A stretch of 64,000 nt of DNA from Acidobacteriota bacterium (GTDB taxonomy: Bacteria > Acidobacteriota > Vicinamibacteria > Vicinamibacterales > UBA823): positions 124,001-188,000 of the forward strand of contig PCAK01000040.1 in the NCBI GenBank assembly GCA_002730525.1, written 5' to 3'. The position numbers and the translations under genes are program-made. Numbering within the stretch: the stretch's first letter is position 1; each line of letters starts with the position of its first letter. Shown here one piece after another: positions 9,071 through 16,991 of this stretch. The notes under the pieces are model-generated. The model was not told the DNA's origin and ran no database searches. It worked only from the letters and a program-made list of their open reading frames with translations.

Positions 9071-10482
9071 TACGGTGCCGAGCGCGCCGCGTCCTCAAGC
9101 TCGATGGCTCGAAGAATCGCGTCGGCCAAACGATCCATGTCCGCCTCGGTCGTCGACCAGTTCGACACCGAGATGCGCATGACCTTCATGTCGTGCCAGA
9201 CCGCGCCGCTCAGGTAACAGGTGCCGTCGGCCTGAACCCGATCGATGACAGCCTGAGTGAATGCATCGGCGTCGCCACCGCCACGCGGAGTGAACTGCAC
9301 GAGCGCTTGATTGAGCACGATGTCATTCAGGACCGTGATGTCCGGCTCCTGCCCCAGCCGCATGGCGATGCGTGCCGCATGGTCACAGCACCGGTCGACG
9401 AGGGCTGCCACGCCATCCTGGCCGAGCGAGCGAAGCGCGGCATAGATGGCGAACCCGCGGCCGCGTCGGGACGACTCGGGGACCCACCAGTGCGGTTCAC
9501 GTACCGAGGCGCCGGCCTCGACGAGGTAGGAGGCGATCACGGTCATCGCCGCGCGGTGCGCGTCGGGGTGTGCCACGATCGCCAGCCCGGAGTCGTACGG
9601 CACGTTGAGCCACTTGTGCGCGTCGACGGCCCACGAGTCGGCAAATTCCGCCCCGACCACCTGGTCACGGCGCTGGGCGCTTGCGCGTCCCCACAGGCCG
9701 AACGCGCCGTCCACGTGGAGCCATGCGCCATGATCGTGCGCGATCTCGGCGATCTCCTGCAGCGGATCGACCGCGCCGGTGTTCACGTTGCCGGCCTGTG
9801 CGCTGACGATCGTCGGGCCGTCGTATCCGGCGAGGGCCTCGGCGAGCGCGTCCGGACGCATCCGACCCTGCGCGTCAGTGGCAACCTGCACGGCGCGTCG
9901 ACGGCCCAGCCCGAGCATGCTGAGCGCCGCGAAGACGGTCGTGTGAGCTTCGGTGCTCGTCACCACGCGGACGGCTGGCGCGTCGCCAAGGCCGTCGTCC
10001 TCGACGCTCCAGCCGGCACGGCGCAGCACCTCGTGGCGCGCGGCCGCCAGACAGGTGAAGTTGGCCATCTGTCCGCCGGTGACGAAGCCGACGCTCGACG
10101 TTCGGGGGAGATCCAGGAGGTCGAGCAACCAGCCCGACACGATCTCCTCCACGACCGCGGCGGCCGGCGAACAGACATGAATGCCGCAGTTCTGGTCCCA
10201 CGTGGTCGCGAGCCATTCGGCCGCCAGCGCGGCAGGTAGACTCCCGCCGATGACGAATCCGAAGAAGCGCGGTCCGCTCGTGGCGGTCAGGCCTGGTTCC
10301 GCGCCGCGCGCGAACTCGTCGATCACCGTCATCGGCTCGACGCCGGTGTCCGGCAGCGGGCCGCCGAGGGTCCGGCGCAGGTCGTCCGCTGTCGCCGACG
10401 CCCCGACGCGGCGAGATCCGACATCCCGGTTGTAGGCGCGCGCGATCTCGGCGGTGCGCATCAGCAGTTCGTCGGTGTCCAT
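9070..10482 (-). CDS. PLP-dependent group II amino acid decarboxylase family
   Basis: A 470-residue fold-type I PLP enzyme of the group II (aromatic-L-amino-acid/glutamate/tyrosine) decarboxylase family, which makes amines from amino acids in the cytoplasm. The PLP lysine is K290 in VDAHKWLNVPYDSG. HVDGAFGLWG supplies the Asp that pairs with the pyridine nitrogen, and the TGGQMANFTCLAAAR segment forms the phosphate-binding region. The family substrate cannot be read from sequence. The stop codon overlaps the MFS start by one base, and apaG ends 65 nt upstream on the same strand. Confidence 0.88.
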   Translation of the reverse strand: MDTDELLMRTAEIARAYNRDVGSRRVGASATADDLRRTLGGPLPDTGVEPMTVIDEFARGAEPGLTATSGPRFFGFVIGGSLPAALAAEWLATTWDQNCGIHVCSPAAAVVEEIVSGWLLDLLDLPRTSSVGFVTGGQMANFTCLAAARHEVLRRAGWSVEDDGLGDAPAVRVVTSTEAHTTVFAALSMLGLGRRRAVQVATDAQGRMRPDALAEALAGYDGPTIVSAQAGNVNTGAVDPLQEIAEIAHDHGAWLHVDGAFGLWGRASAQRRDQVVGAEFADSWAVDAHKWLNVPYDSGLAIVAHPDAHRAAMTVIASYLVEAGASVREPHWWVPESSRRGRGFAIYAALRSLGQDGVAALVDRCCDHAARIAMRLGQEPDITVLNDIVLNQALVQFTPRGGGDADAFTQAVIDRVQADGTCYLSGAVWHDMKVMRISVSNWSTTEADMDRLADAILRAIELEDAARSAP

Positions 10483-10547
10483 GGCGGTGCTAACCGATTA
10501 GATGGAAGGGGGGCGTGGACGGGCGTCCGGTGGGCGCGAGTGGCCGC

Positions 10548-10937
10548 TCAGTGCACGGTATAGGGCTCGGTGAGTGCGAAGGGCGCGACCTCGACCTCGA
10601 AGTCGTCACCTTCGGTCGTGGCCATCTGGAAGGTACCCTGCATCGTGCCGAATGGCGTGGTCAATGGGCAGCCTGACGTGTACTCGAACGATTCGCCGGG
10701 TGCCAGCACGGGCTGCTTACCGACGACGCCGGGACCGCGCACCTCCTGGGTTTCGTTCTCGGAGTTGGTGATGATCCAGTGGCGGCTGACGAGCTGCACC
10801 GTGTCGGCACTCTCGTTCGAGATCTCGATGGTGTACAGGAAGAACCACTGGCTCTGAGATGGCTGGGAGTGTTCGGCGGAGTACTGCGAGGTCACGTGCA
10901 CTCGGATGCCCCGCGTGACGGCTTCGGACTCGTACAT
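10548..10937 (-). CDS. apaG: ApaG-like protein (DUF525)
   Basis: A 129-residue protein of the ApaG family, a small immunoglobulin-like fold linked to Co2+/Mg2+ resistance in enterobacteria; the same fold occurs in F-box proteins. Family features are the N-terminal TRGIRVHVTSQYS strand, QWFFLYTIEISNESADTVQLVSRHW, and PFGTMQGTFQM towards the C-terminus. The start at 10937 is preferred: the longer frame beginning at 10970 would cross the shared promoter and add residues that the family lacks. No Shine-Dalgarno sequence precedes either start. It is divergent to aat, 31 nt away. Confidence 0.9.
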   Translation of the reverse strand: MYESEAVTRGIRVHVTSQYSAEHSQPSQSQWFFLYTIEISNESADTVQLVSRHWIITNSENETQEVRGPGVVGKQPVLAPGESFEYTSGCPLTTPFGTMQGTFQMATTEGDDFEVEVAPFALTEPYTVH

Positions 10938-10968
10938 CGAAGAACCACTATATATTACAAACCCGATC
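10938..10968. promoter_or_regulatory. Compact divergent promoter for apaG and aat
   Basis: The 31 nt between the two start codons contain a markedly AT-rich core, CTATATATTACAA. On the plus strand TATATT (10951-10956) ends 12 nt before the aat ATG. On the minus strand TATAGT (10952-10947) ends 9 nt before the apaG ATG. The two hexamers overlap by two bases, and neither gene has a Shine-Dalgarno sequence, so both mRNAs would be leaderless or nearly so and the two polymerases would compete. Confidence 0.6.
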
Positions 10969-11547
10969 ATGATTCCGGTGCCGGTCGTGCTGGCGGCCTA
11001 CCGTTCGGGCCTGTTCCCTATGCCAGGGCCGTCGGGTGCGATCGCCTGGTACGCGCCTGACCCCCGCGCGATCATCCCTCTCGATCGTTTTCATGTGTCG
11101 CGCCGCCTGGCGCGCGTGCTTCGCAGCGGACGGTTTACCGTGACCTTCGATCGCGCGTTCGACGACGTCATCGCCGGCTGTGCCTCGCGCGGCGCCGACA
11201 CTGATTGGATCAACGCGGAGATTATCGAGAGCTACTCGGCGCTGCACAGCGCGGGGTTCGCGCACTCGGTGGAGGCCTGGTGCGGCGATCGGCTTGTGGG
11301 CGGTCTGTACGGCGTCGCGCTGCGCGGCGCGTTCTTCGGTGAATCGATGTTTCACCATGTGACCGACGCGTCCAAGGCGGCGCTGGCGGTACTGGTGGAG
11401 CGCCTGCGAGCACGCGACTTTCAGCTGCTCGACATTCAGTGGCTCACGCCACACCTCGCGCGTTTTGGCGGCATCGACGTACCGCGGGATCAGTATCTCG
11501 CGCTGCTCGAGGAGGCGCTGAAGGTCGACACGGGTTTCGGGGGCTGA
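10969..11547 (+). CDS. aat: Leucyl/phenylalanyl-tRNA--protein transferase
   Basis: A 192-residue enzyme that transfers Leu or Phe from aminoacyl-tRNA to proteins with N-terminal Arg or Lys, marking them for ClpS/ClpAP (N-degron pathway). Signature blocks: AYRSGLFPMP at the N-terminus, WYAPDPRAIIPLDRFHVSRRL, the WINAEIIESYSALHSAGFAHSVEAW block, GVALRGAFFGESMFH, and DIQWLTPHLARFGG at the C-terminus. The ATG at 10969 is chosen because the preceding 21 in-frame codons run through the promoter. At 192 residues it is somewhat shorter than the E. coli enzyme but has all core blocks. Confidence 0.95.
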   Translation: MIPVPVVLAAYRSGLFPMPGPSGAIAWYAPDPRAIIPLDRFHVSRRLARVLRSGRFTVTFDRAFDDVIAGCASRGADTDWINAEIIESYSALHSAGFAHSVEAWCGDRLVGGLYGVALRGAFFGESMFHHVTDASKAALAVLVERLRARDFQLLDIQWLTPHLARFGGIDVPRDQYLALLEEALKVDTGFGG

Positions 11548-11568
11548 CGAGCGGCGTGTCTTCGAGCC

Positions 11569-13347
11569 TTACTCGGGTGGGGTGTTCGATACCAGAATGA
11601 AGGTCGTCGTCTGGGCACCGGCGCCGTCGCCGAGCAGGTCGGCGAACCGGATGTTGCGCCGGGGTTGGTCGGCAAGCTGGTACAGCGTGCCGGCATAGCG
11701 GCCAACCACGGCGTCGAGATCATCCGAGCGCAAGACGCACAGCCGCAGCCCGTCCTCTGTCAGGAACGCGACTGCGTCATCGATCGTGTCGAGCCGCTCC
11801 ACGTTCTGCCCCGAGTAGAAGACGAGCCCACGATCGAGATCGCCGACCATGCCGATCCGCCGGCCCGGTCCGCTCTGCGCGGCCGCGATTTGGGCGAGCG
11901 GCCTGCCGGGCTTGAAGCGTTCGAGGTCGCGGGGGACGATGTCCACGGCCAGGAGCCCGTAGCCGAGTGCGAATACCGGCGCGACGACAACGAACGCCCA
12001 AAGGGGCCGTCCAGTTCGCTGAAAGATCGCCAGGAAGACGCCGCCCAGCACCAGTGCCGCCGGCAGCGCCATTGCCAGACTCATGAGCGGCGCCCCGAAG
12101 AGCCGCTGCAGCAACCACCCAACCAGGCCGCCCAGGGCGAGCAGACACAGTGCCGTCAGCCAGTTCGCCAGGCCCGTCCAGGGCCCGGCGTCGTCCCCGA
12201 AGTCCACGGCTCGATCGAAGAGCAGGCCGACGAGGAGCGCGCCGGCCGGATAGGCGGCCAGCAGGTACTCCGGCCGCCGGGCCGACAGCACCGCGCAGGT
12301 GGCCAGGACGACGGCGAACCAGACGACGCACAAACCCGCGCCACGGCGCTGCTCCGTACTTAGCTGACTCCAGCCGAGGAAGACGGAAGCGGCCGCGACG
12401 ACGGCATACACCGTCCACGGCATCGCATCGCCCGGCCACGCCATGAGGGCGAAGACCCCGCTGCCCGCTGACGTTGCGGCGCCGGGCTCGTAGCGTGCCA
12501 TCACGTCCGACAGTACGGCGAGTTCGATGAAACTGCGTCCGTGAGTCCACGCCATGTACAGATACCAAGGCAGCGCGGTTGCCAGCATCAACCAGAGACC
12601 GCTTGCCGCTCGCATCCTTCCGAGTCCGCCGAGTCGCGCGGTCAGAACGAGCCACACGATCCAGATCGCCACCGGCAGGAGGCCGAACAACCCACCCGTC
12701 AGCACGGCCAGCCCGACGGCGATCCAGCCGAGGAGCGCGACCCGGCCGCCAGGCGGGTCGCTTTCGGCGGCCCGGATGAATGCGTAGAGCGCGGCCAGCG
12801 TAAAGAAAAGCAGCGCCGTGTCGGGTACGCCACTCCGCGTCGACACGACGAACCGGAACGTCGTGGCCAGTGCCAGGCCCGCGAGTAGGCCGGCCCGCGC
12901 TGAGAACAACCGAGCCCCGATCAGCGCGACAAGCAGCAGGCAACCAAGTCCGGCGAGCCCGGCCGGCATGCGCGCGGCGTACTCGCTGACGCCGAGCCGA
13001 TCGAACGTCACCGCCTGGAACCAGTAGAACAGGATCGGTTCATCGAAGGCCGGCTCGCCGTTGAAGTACGGCGTCAGGCGATCTCCGCTGGCCAGCATCT
13101 CCCGGGACGCCTCGGCGAATCTGGGCTCATCGGGCTCCCACAGACTGGAGCGGCCGAGGCCGAGGAAGATCGTCGGAACGGCGAAGAGGACGAGGAGCGG
13201 CATCGCCAGGAGGCGCACCGTCCACGTGTTGCCGCCGGCCTCGGCGTCACTCGGCGGGTCGTCGAACGATGCTTCCGGCAGCGCGTCGAGTTCTTCCTCG
13301 GAGCCAGCGTCAGACTCGATCGGATCGTTGCGGTCGTAAATGCTCAT
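11569..13347 (-). CDS. GT83/PMT-like membrane glycosyltransferase (ArnT-like)
   Basis: A 592-residue polytopic membrane protein of the GT-C fold. After a 40-residue acidic cytoplasmic tail and the first membrane segment comes LWEPDEPRFAEASREM, the family motif in which the acidic residues bind metal and the lipid-phosphate sugar donor. About 11-12 hydrophobic segments follow, then a soluble C-terminal domain (about residues 480-592). The family moves a sugar from a polyprenyl-phosphate donor to lipid A, protein or another lipid on the periplasmic face. The acceptor is unknown. It starts 9 nt after the thioredoxin-fold gene on the same strand and is probably co-transcribed with it. Confidence 0.85.
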   Translation of the reverse strand: MSIYDRNDPIESDAGSEEELDALPEASFDDPPSDAEAGGNTWTVRLLAMPLLVLFAVPTIFLGLGRSSLWEPDEPRFAEASREMLASGDRLTPYFNGEPAFDEPILFYWFQAVTFDRLGVSEYAARMPAGLAGLGCLLLVALIGARLFSARAGLLAGLALATTFRFVVSTRSGVPDTALLFFTLAALYAFIRAAESDPPGGRVALLGWIAVGLAVLTGGLFGLLPVAIWIVWLVLTARLGGLGRMRAASGLWLMLATALPWYLYMAWTHGRSFIELAVLSDVMARYEPGAATSAGSGVFALMAWPGDAMPWTVYAVVAAASVFLGWSQLSTEQRRGAGLCVVWFAVVLATCAVLSARRPEYLLAAYPAGALLVGLLFDRAVDFGDDAGPWTGLANWLTALCLLALGGLVGWLLQRLFGAPLMSLAMALPAALVLGGVFLAIFQRTGRPLWAFVVVAPVFALGYGLLAVDIVPRDLERFKPGRPLAQIAAAQSGPGRRIGMVGDLDRGLVFYSGQNVERLDTIDDAVAFLTEDGLRLCVLRSDDLDAVVGRYAGTLYQLADQPRRNIRFADLLGDGAGAQTTTFILVSNTPPE

Positions 13348-13356
13348 CGATCGGCT

Positions 13357-13938
13357 TCATCCGGCGAAGTAGTCGGGCGCGGTGTCCGGCTTCCACTTGA
13401 TGTTGCACCCGAGGCTCGGGATCTGGGGCTCGGCGACCGGGGTCCCGGCGAGTACCGCGTCAACCGCGGCGCGGAGGTCCACCCCGGTCACGGGCACGTC
13501 GTTGCCCGGCCGGCTGGCGTCGAACTGGCCGCGATAGGCGAGTCGGCGGTCGGCATCGAACAGGAAGAAATCGGGCGTACAGGCGGCGCGGTAGGTCTTG
13601 GCCACGTCTTGGGTCCCATCCACCAGATATGGAAATCGGTAGTCGAACGTTGCGACGTCCTCGACCATCCGTTCGGGCGCGTCGTCGGGAAACTCGCTCG
13701 CGTCGTTCGAGTTGATGCCGACCATCGCCACCCGCTTCGGCTGATAGTCGCGCGAGAACGCCCCGAGTGCCGGCTTCAGGTGCTTCACGTACGGACAGTG
13801 ATTGCAGATGAACATGACGACGAGGGCGGGCGCGCCGGCGAATCGCTCCAGGGAAATGATGTCGCCGCGCGGATCGGGCAGGACGAAGTTCGGCGCGGGC
13901 GCGCCGAGCGGCCGCATCGTGGAAACCGTGCGCGCCAT
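13357..13938 (-). CDS. Thioredoxin-fold protein, AhpC/TSA-redoxin type
   Basis: A 193-residue redoxin-like protein. The active-site segment is MFICNHCPYVKHL, a CxxC (CNHC) placed after the first beta-alpha unit as in the thioredoxin-family proteins often annotated AhpC/TSA. Later segments VAMVGINSNDASEFPDD, FPYLVDGTQDVAKTYRAACTPDFFLFD (with the thioredoxin cis-Pro) and YRGQFD are typical of the group. No signal peptide is seen, so it is likely cytoplasmic. The ATG at 13938 has TATCCT 11 nt upstream and no Shine-Dalgarno sequence. The frame extends far upstream but only as an antisense shadow of the next gene. Confidence 0.85.
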   Translation of the reverse strand: MARTVSTMRPLGAPAPNFVLPDPRGDIISLERFAGAPALVVMFICNHCPYVKHLKPALGAFSRDYQPKRVAMVGINSNDASEFPDDAPERMVEDVATFDYRFPYLVDGTQDVAKTYRAACTPDFFLFDADRRLAYRGQFDASRPGNDVPVTGVDLRAAVDAVLAGTPVAEPQIPSLGCNIKWKPDTAPDYFAG

Positions 13939-14019
13939 GGTTACTACTAAGGATACAGGAGTCTCGGTTATCATTGGGTCTTCCGCCGAAGCCGACCTGT
14001 GCCGGAGAGGACAACACCG
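13939..14019. promoter_or_regulatory. Divergent intergenic region with a leaderless-type -10 box
   Basis: This 81-nt gap is AT-rich relative to its surroundings. On the minus strand TATCCT (13955-13950) ends 11 nt before the thioredoxin-fold ATG with no Shine-Dalgarno sequence between. On the plus strand a weaker TTATCAT lies at 13968-13974, and GGAGAGG at 14004-14010 serves the amidohydrolase start. Confidence 0.4.
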
Positions 14020-15711
14020 ATGAATCGACGCGCCTTCCTTGCCCGGGCTGCCGGCGTCGCCGCCCTGGGTGCGCCGACGTGGGCTCGGGAGTCCGTGTGG
14101 GCGCAGGTGCCCGCGCAGCCCGACATCGTCGTACGCGGCGCGGCGGTCTACGACGGCTCCGGGGGCGCGCCGTTCACCGCGGACGTGGCGCTCGGCGGCG
14201 ATCGAATCGCGGCCGTCGGTCCAGCGCTGCCCACGGCCGGTGCCGAAGTCGTCGATGCGCGCGGGTTGGCCGTGGCGCCCGGGTTCATCGACGTGCACTC
14301 CCACACCGACCTCGTGCTGCTCGTGAATCCTAATGCCGAAAGCAAGATCCGGCAGGGTGTTACGACCGAGGTCGTAGGGCAAGACGGTAGCTCGATCGGC
14401 CCCTGGACCGACGGAGAATTCGAGTCGGCGCGCGACCGCTATCGCCGGCTCTACGGCGTGGAGATCGACTTTCGCGACTTGCCCGGGTTCTTCGATCGGC
14501 TCGGGCGTACGCCCGCCTCGGTGAATCTGGCCAGCATGGTCGGCGCCGGGTCGGTGCGTGGGGCGGTGGTCGGGCCGGACGATCGCGGTGCGACCGCCGA
14601 GGAACTGGCGCGCATGGTGGCGCTCGTCCGCGAAGGGCTGGCGGCTGGTGCATGCGGGCTGTCCAGCGGCCTGGAGTACGTGCCCGGCGGCTTCGCCGAT
14701 CTCGACGAACTGGTCGCGCTGGCCGAGCCGCTGCGGGCGCGGCGTTTGCCGTACGCCAGCCACATGCGGAACGAAGACGACCGGCTGATCGCTGCCATCG
14801 AGGAGGCGCTCAACGTCGGGAGGCTCGCTCGCGTGCCGGTTCAGATCGCGCACTTGAAGGCCCAGGGTCAGCGCAACTGGTGGAAGGCGCGCGTCGTGCT
14901 CGACATGCTCGAAGCGGCCCACGCCGATCGCATCGACGTCATGTACGACCGGTATCCCTACGTCGCCTATGCCACCGGCCTGTCCAATCTCTTTCCGATC
15001 TGGTCACGCGACGGCGGCACCGACCCGTTCCTCGAACGGCTGGCCGATTCGAGCCTCGAGGCGCGAATCGAGCAGGCCGTGCGCGCGAAGATCGCGCAAA
15101 TCGGGGACTGGAACTCCGTCCAGATCACGTCGACCCAGTCCGAATCGCTCGCGTGGGCGCGAGGGCGCCGGTTCGGCGATCTCGCGGCCGAACGCGGCGC
15201 CGAGCCGTACCTGCTGTTGAAGCGGATCATGCTCGAGGATCGCAGCGGGACCGGCATGGTCGGATTCGGGATGAGCGAGGAGAACACCGAGCGCTTCCTG
15301 GCCCATCCGTTCGGGATGGTCTGCTCCGATGGCGGCGCGCGCGCGCCGTACGGGCCGCTGTCGGAGGGGTCGCCTCACCCGCGGTCGTACGGCACGTTCC
15401 CCAGAGTCCTGGGCCACTACTGCCGCGATCGCCAGGCGATGCCGGTCGAGACAGCCGTCCACAAGATCACGGCGATGCCGGCCCGTCGCCTCAACTTCCG
15501 CGATCGCGGTGTCATTCGACCGGGTGCGATCGCCGACCTCACCGTGTTCGACCCCGCGACCGTGGCCGATCAGGCGACGTTCGAGAATCCGCACCAGTAT
15601 CCGACCGGTGTGCCCCACGTGATCGTCGGGGGCATGCTGGTGATCAAGGACGGTGAGCACACCGGCGCCGCGCCGGGCCGAGTCGTCAAGCCTGACCCGG
15701 TCGTGGCTTGA
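14020..15711 (+). CDS. D-aminoacylase-like amidohydrolase with Tat signal
   Basis: A 563-residue metal-dependent amidohydrolase of the N-acyl-D-amino-acid deacylase group. It begins MNRRAFLARAAG, a twin-arginine signal, so it is exported folded. H93 and H95 in FIDVHSHTD form the first metal site; later YASHMRNED, VQIAHLKAQG and CSDGGARAP hold the remaining His and Asp ligands. The usual metal-bridging Cys of D-aminoacylases (in an NCG motif after TTEVVG) is replaced by D122 in VVGQDGSS, so the metal centre probably differs. GGAGAGG lies 9 nt upstream of the chosen ATG. It would release D-amino acids or act on a related N-acyl or dipeptide substrate. Confidence 0.85.
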   Translation: MNRRAFLARAAGVAALGAPTWARESVWAQVPAQPDIVVRGAAVYDGSGGAPFTADVALGGDRIAAVGPALPTAGAEVVDARGLAVAPGFIDVHSHTDLVLLVNPNAESKIRQGVTTEVVGQDGSSIGPWTDGEFESARDRYRRLYGVEIDFRDLPGFFDRLGRTPASVNLASMVGAGSVRGAVVGPDDRGATAEELARMVALVREGLAAGACGLSSGLEYVPGGFADLDELVALAEPLRARRLPYASHMRNEDDRLIAAIEEALNVGRLARVPVQIAHLKAQGQRNWWKARVVLDMLEAAHADRIDVMYDRYPYVAYATGLSNLFPIWSRDGGTDPFLERLADSSLEARIEQAVRAKIAQIGDWNSVQITSTQSESLAWARGRRFGDLAAERGAEPYLLLKRIMLEDRSGTGMVGFGMSEENTERFLAHPFGMVCSDGGARAPYGPLSEGSPHPRSYGTFPRVLGHYCRDRQAMPVETAVHKITAMPARRLNFRDRGVIRPGAIADLTVFDPATVADQATFENPHQYPTGVPHVIVGGMLVIKDGEHTGAAPGRVVKPDPVVA

Positions 15712-15801
15712 GCGGCGCGGTGAGAACACGAGGTGACATGGGCTGCCGCAAGGTCGGTCAGATCGTGGCGGTCGAAGACTTTCAGAAGGGCGCTTTCGCG
15801 G

Positions 15802-15807
15802 TAAAAT
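15802..15807 (+). promoter_or_regulatory. Probable promoter (-10 TAAAAT) for the propeller/M28 operon
   Basis: TAAAAT stands in an otherwise GC-rich gap with a weak CTTTCA 17 nt upstream as a possible -35 box. It would give a leader of about 28 nt containing the GGGAAGA ribosome binding site of the next gene. Confidence 0.45.
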
Positions 15808-15841
15808 GAGGGGTTATCGAAAGGTGAAAACGGGAAGAGCC

Positions 15842-16987
15842 ATGGCAAAGATCAGCAGGACACGGTTCCGGGTGCGGGCGGCGGCGATGGCGATGGCGGC
15901 GGTGGTGGGCTGGGCCCCGGCCTCGGTGGGCCAGGACGGCGACGGCTATACCGAAAGCGACTTCCTCTCGCGCGCGCGGCGGCTGACCATCGAAGGGAAG
16001 CGGGCCGGCGAAGGCTACTACCGGCCGGACGGCCGGATGATCGTCTTCCAGAGCGAGCGCGAGCCGGACAATCCGTTCTATCAGATCTACACGCTCGACC
16101 TCGAGACGGGCGATTCCCGTCGGATCTCGCCTGGACACGGCAAGACGACCTGCGCGTTCTTCCAGCCGGGCTCGTCGCTCATCATGTACGGCTCGACACA
16201 GCACGACCCCGAGTCCGAGGCGTTGCAGGCCGAAGAGCTCGCGTTCCGTGAGTCGGGCCAGGAACGGCGCTACGCCTGGGACTACGACCCCGAGATGGAG
16301 ATCTACACGTTCGATCAGGACACGGGTGCGTACGACCGCCTGACGAATGTGCGCGGCTACGACGCCGAGGGCAGTTACTCGCCCGACGGGGAATGGATCG
16401 TCTACACGTCGATGCGCGATGCCTACAATCGCGACCTGTCGGCCGATGAGCTGAAGCAGCTGGAGCTGGATCCCTCGTACTTCGCCGAGATCTACATCAT
16501 GCGCGCCGACGGGTCCGACCAGCGGCGTCTGACCGACGTCGCCGGCTACGACGGCGGGCCGTTCTTCTCGGCCGACGGCACGAAGATCGTCTGGCGCCGC
16601 TTCGACGAAGCTGGCCTGATTGCCGACATCTGGCTGATGAACCCCGACGGCAGCGACCAGACGCAGGTCACCGATTTCAACTCGATGAGCTGGGCGCCCT
16701 ACGTCCATCCGTCGGGCGACTACATCTTCTTCGCCTCGAACAAGCTCGGGTTCACGAATTTTGAGGTCTACATCGTCGACGCCGAAGGAGAGAAGGAGCC
16801 GGTGCAGATCACGCACACGGACGACTTCGATGGACTGCCCGTGCCGTCTCCGGACGGTCAGACACTCTCCTGGACGTCGAACCGCGCCGGCGGCGACGGC
16901 GCCCAGATCTTTCTCGCACGCTGGGATCACGCCAAGGCGCTCGAAGCGCTAGCGGCGGCCCCGCGGCGTGGTGCAGGGAGCGAGTGA
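15842..16987 (+). CDS. Secreted PD40/TolB-like beta-propeller protein
   Basis: A 381-residue exported protein made almost entirely of PD40/WD40-like repeats. A signal peptide (residues 1-32, ending SVGQ) is followed by repeats with the YSPDGEWIVYTS, FSADGTKIVWRR, VHPSGDYIFFAS and PSPDGQTLSWTS pattern, as in TolB and in the propeller of S9 peptidases, but with no hydrolase domain. The start is placed at 15842 because GGGAAGA lies 5 nt upstream and the signal peptide then has normal length. The M28 peptidase starts 4 nt after its stop, so the two are one operon; the propeller may act as a binding partner for substrate. Confidence 0.8.
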   Translation: MAKISRTRFRVRAAAMAMAAVVGWAPASVGQDGDGYTESDFLSRARRLTIEGKRAGEGYYRPDGRMIVFQSEREPDNPFYQIYTLDLETGDSRRISPGHGKTTCAFFQPGSSLIMYGSTQHDPESEALQAEELAFRESGQERRYAWDYDPEMEIYTFDQDTGAYDRLTNVRGYDAEGSYSPDGEWIVYTSMRDAYNRDLSADELKQLELDPSYFAEIYIMRADGSDQRRLTDVAGYDGGPFFSADGTKIVWRRFDEAGLIADIWLMNPDGSDQTQVTDFNSMSWAPYVHPSGDYIFFASNKLGFTNFEVYIVDAEGEKEPVQITHTDDFDGLPVPSPDGQTLSWTSNRAGGDGAQIFLARWDHAKALEALAAAPRRGAGSE

Positions 16988-16991
16988 CGAC

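Noticed and set aside
13939-14922. Upstream extension of the thioredoxin-fold gene to 521 codons
   Set aside because: The extra 328 codons are antisense to the amidohydrolase and have no domain; the thioredoxin fold begins at 13938.
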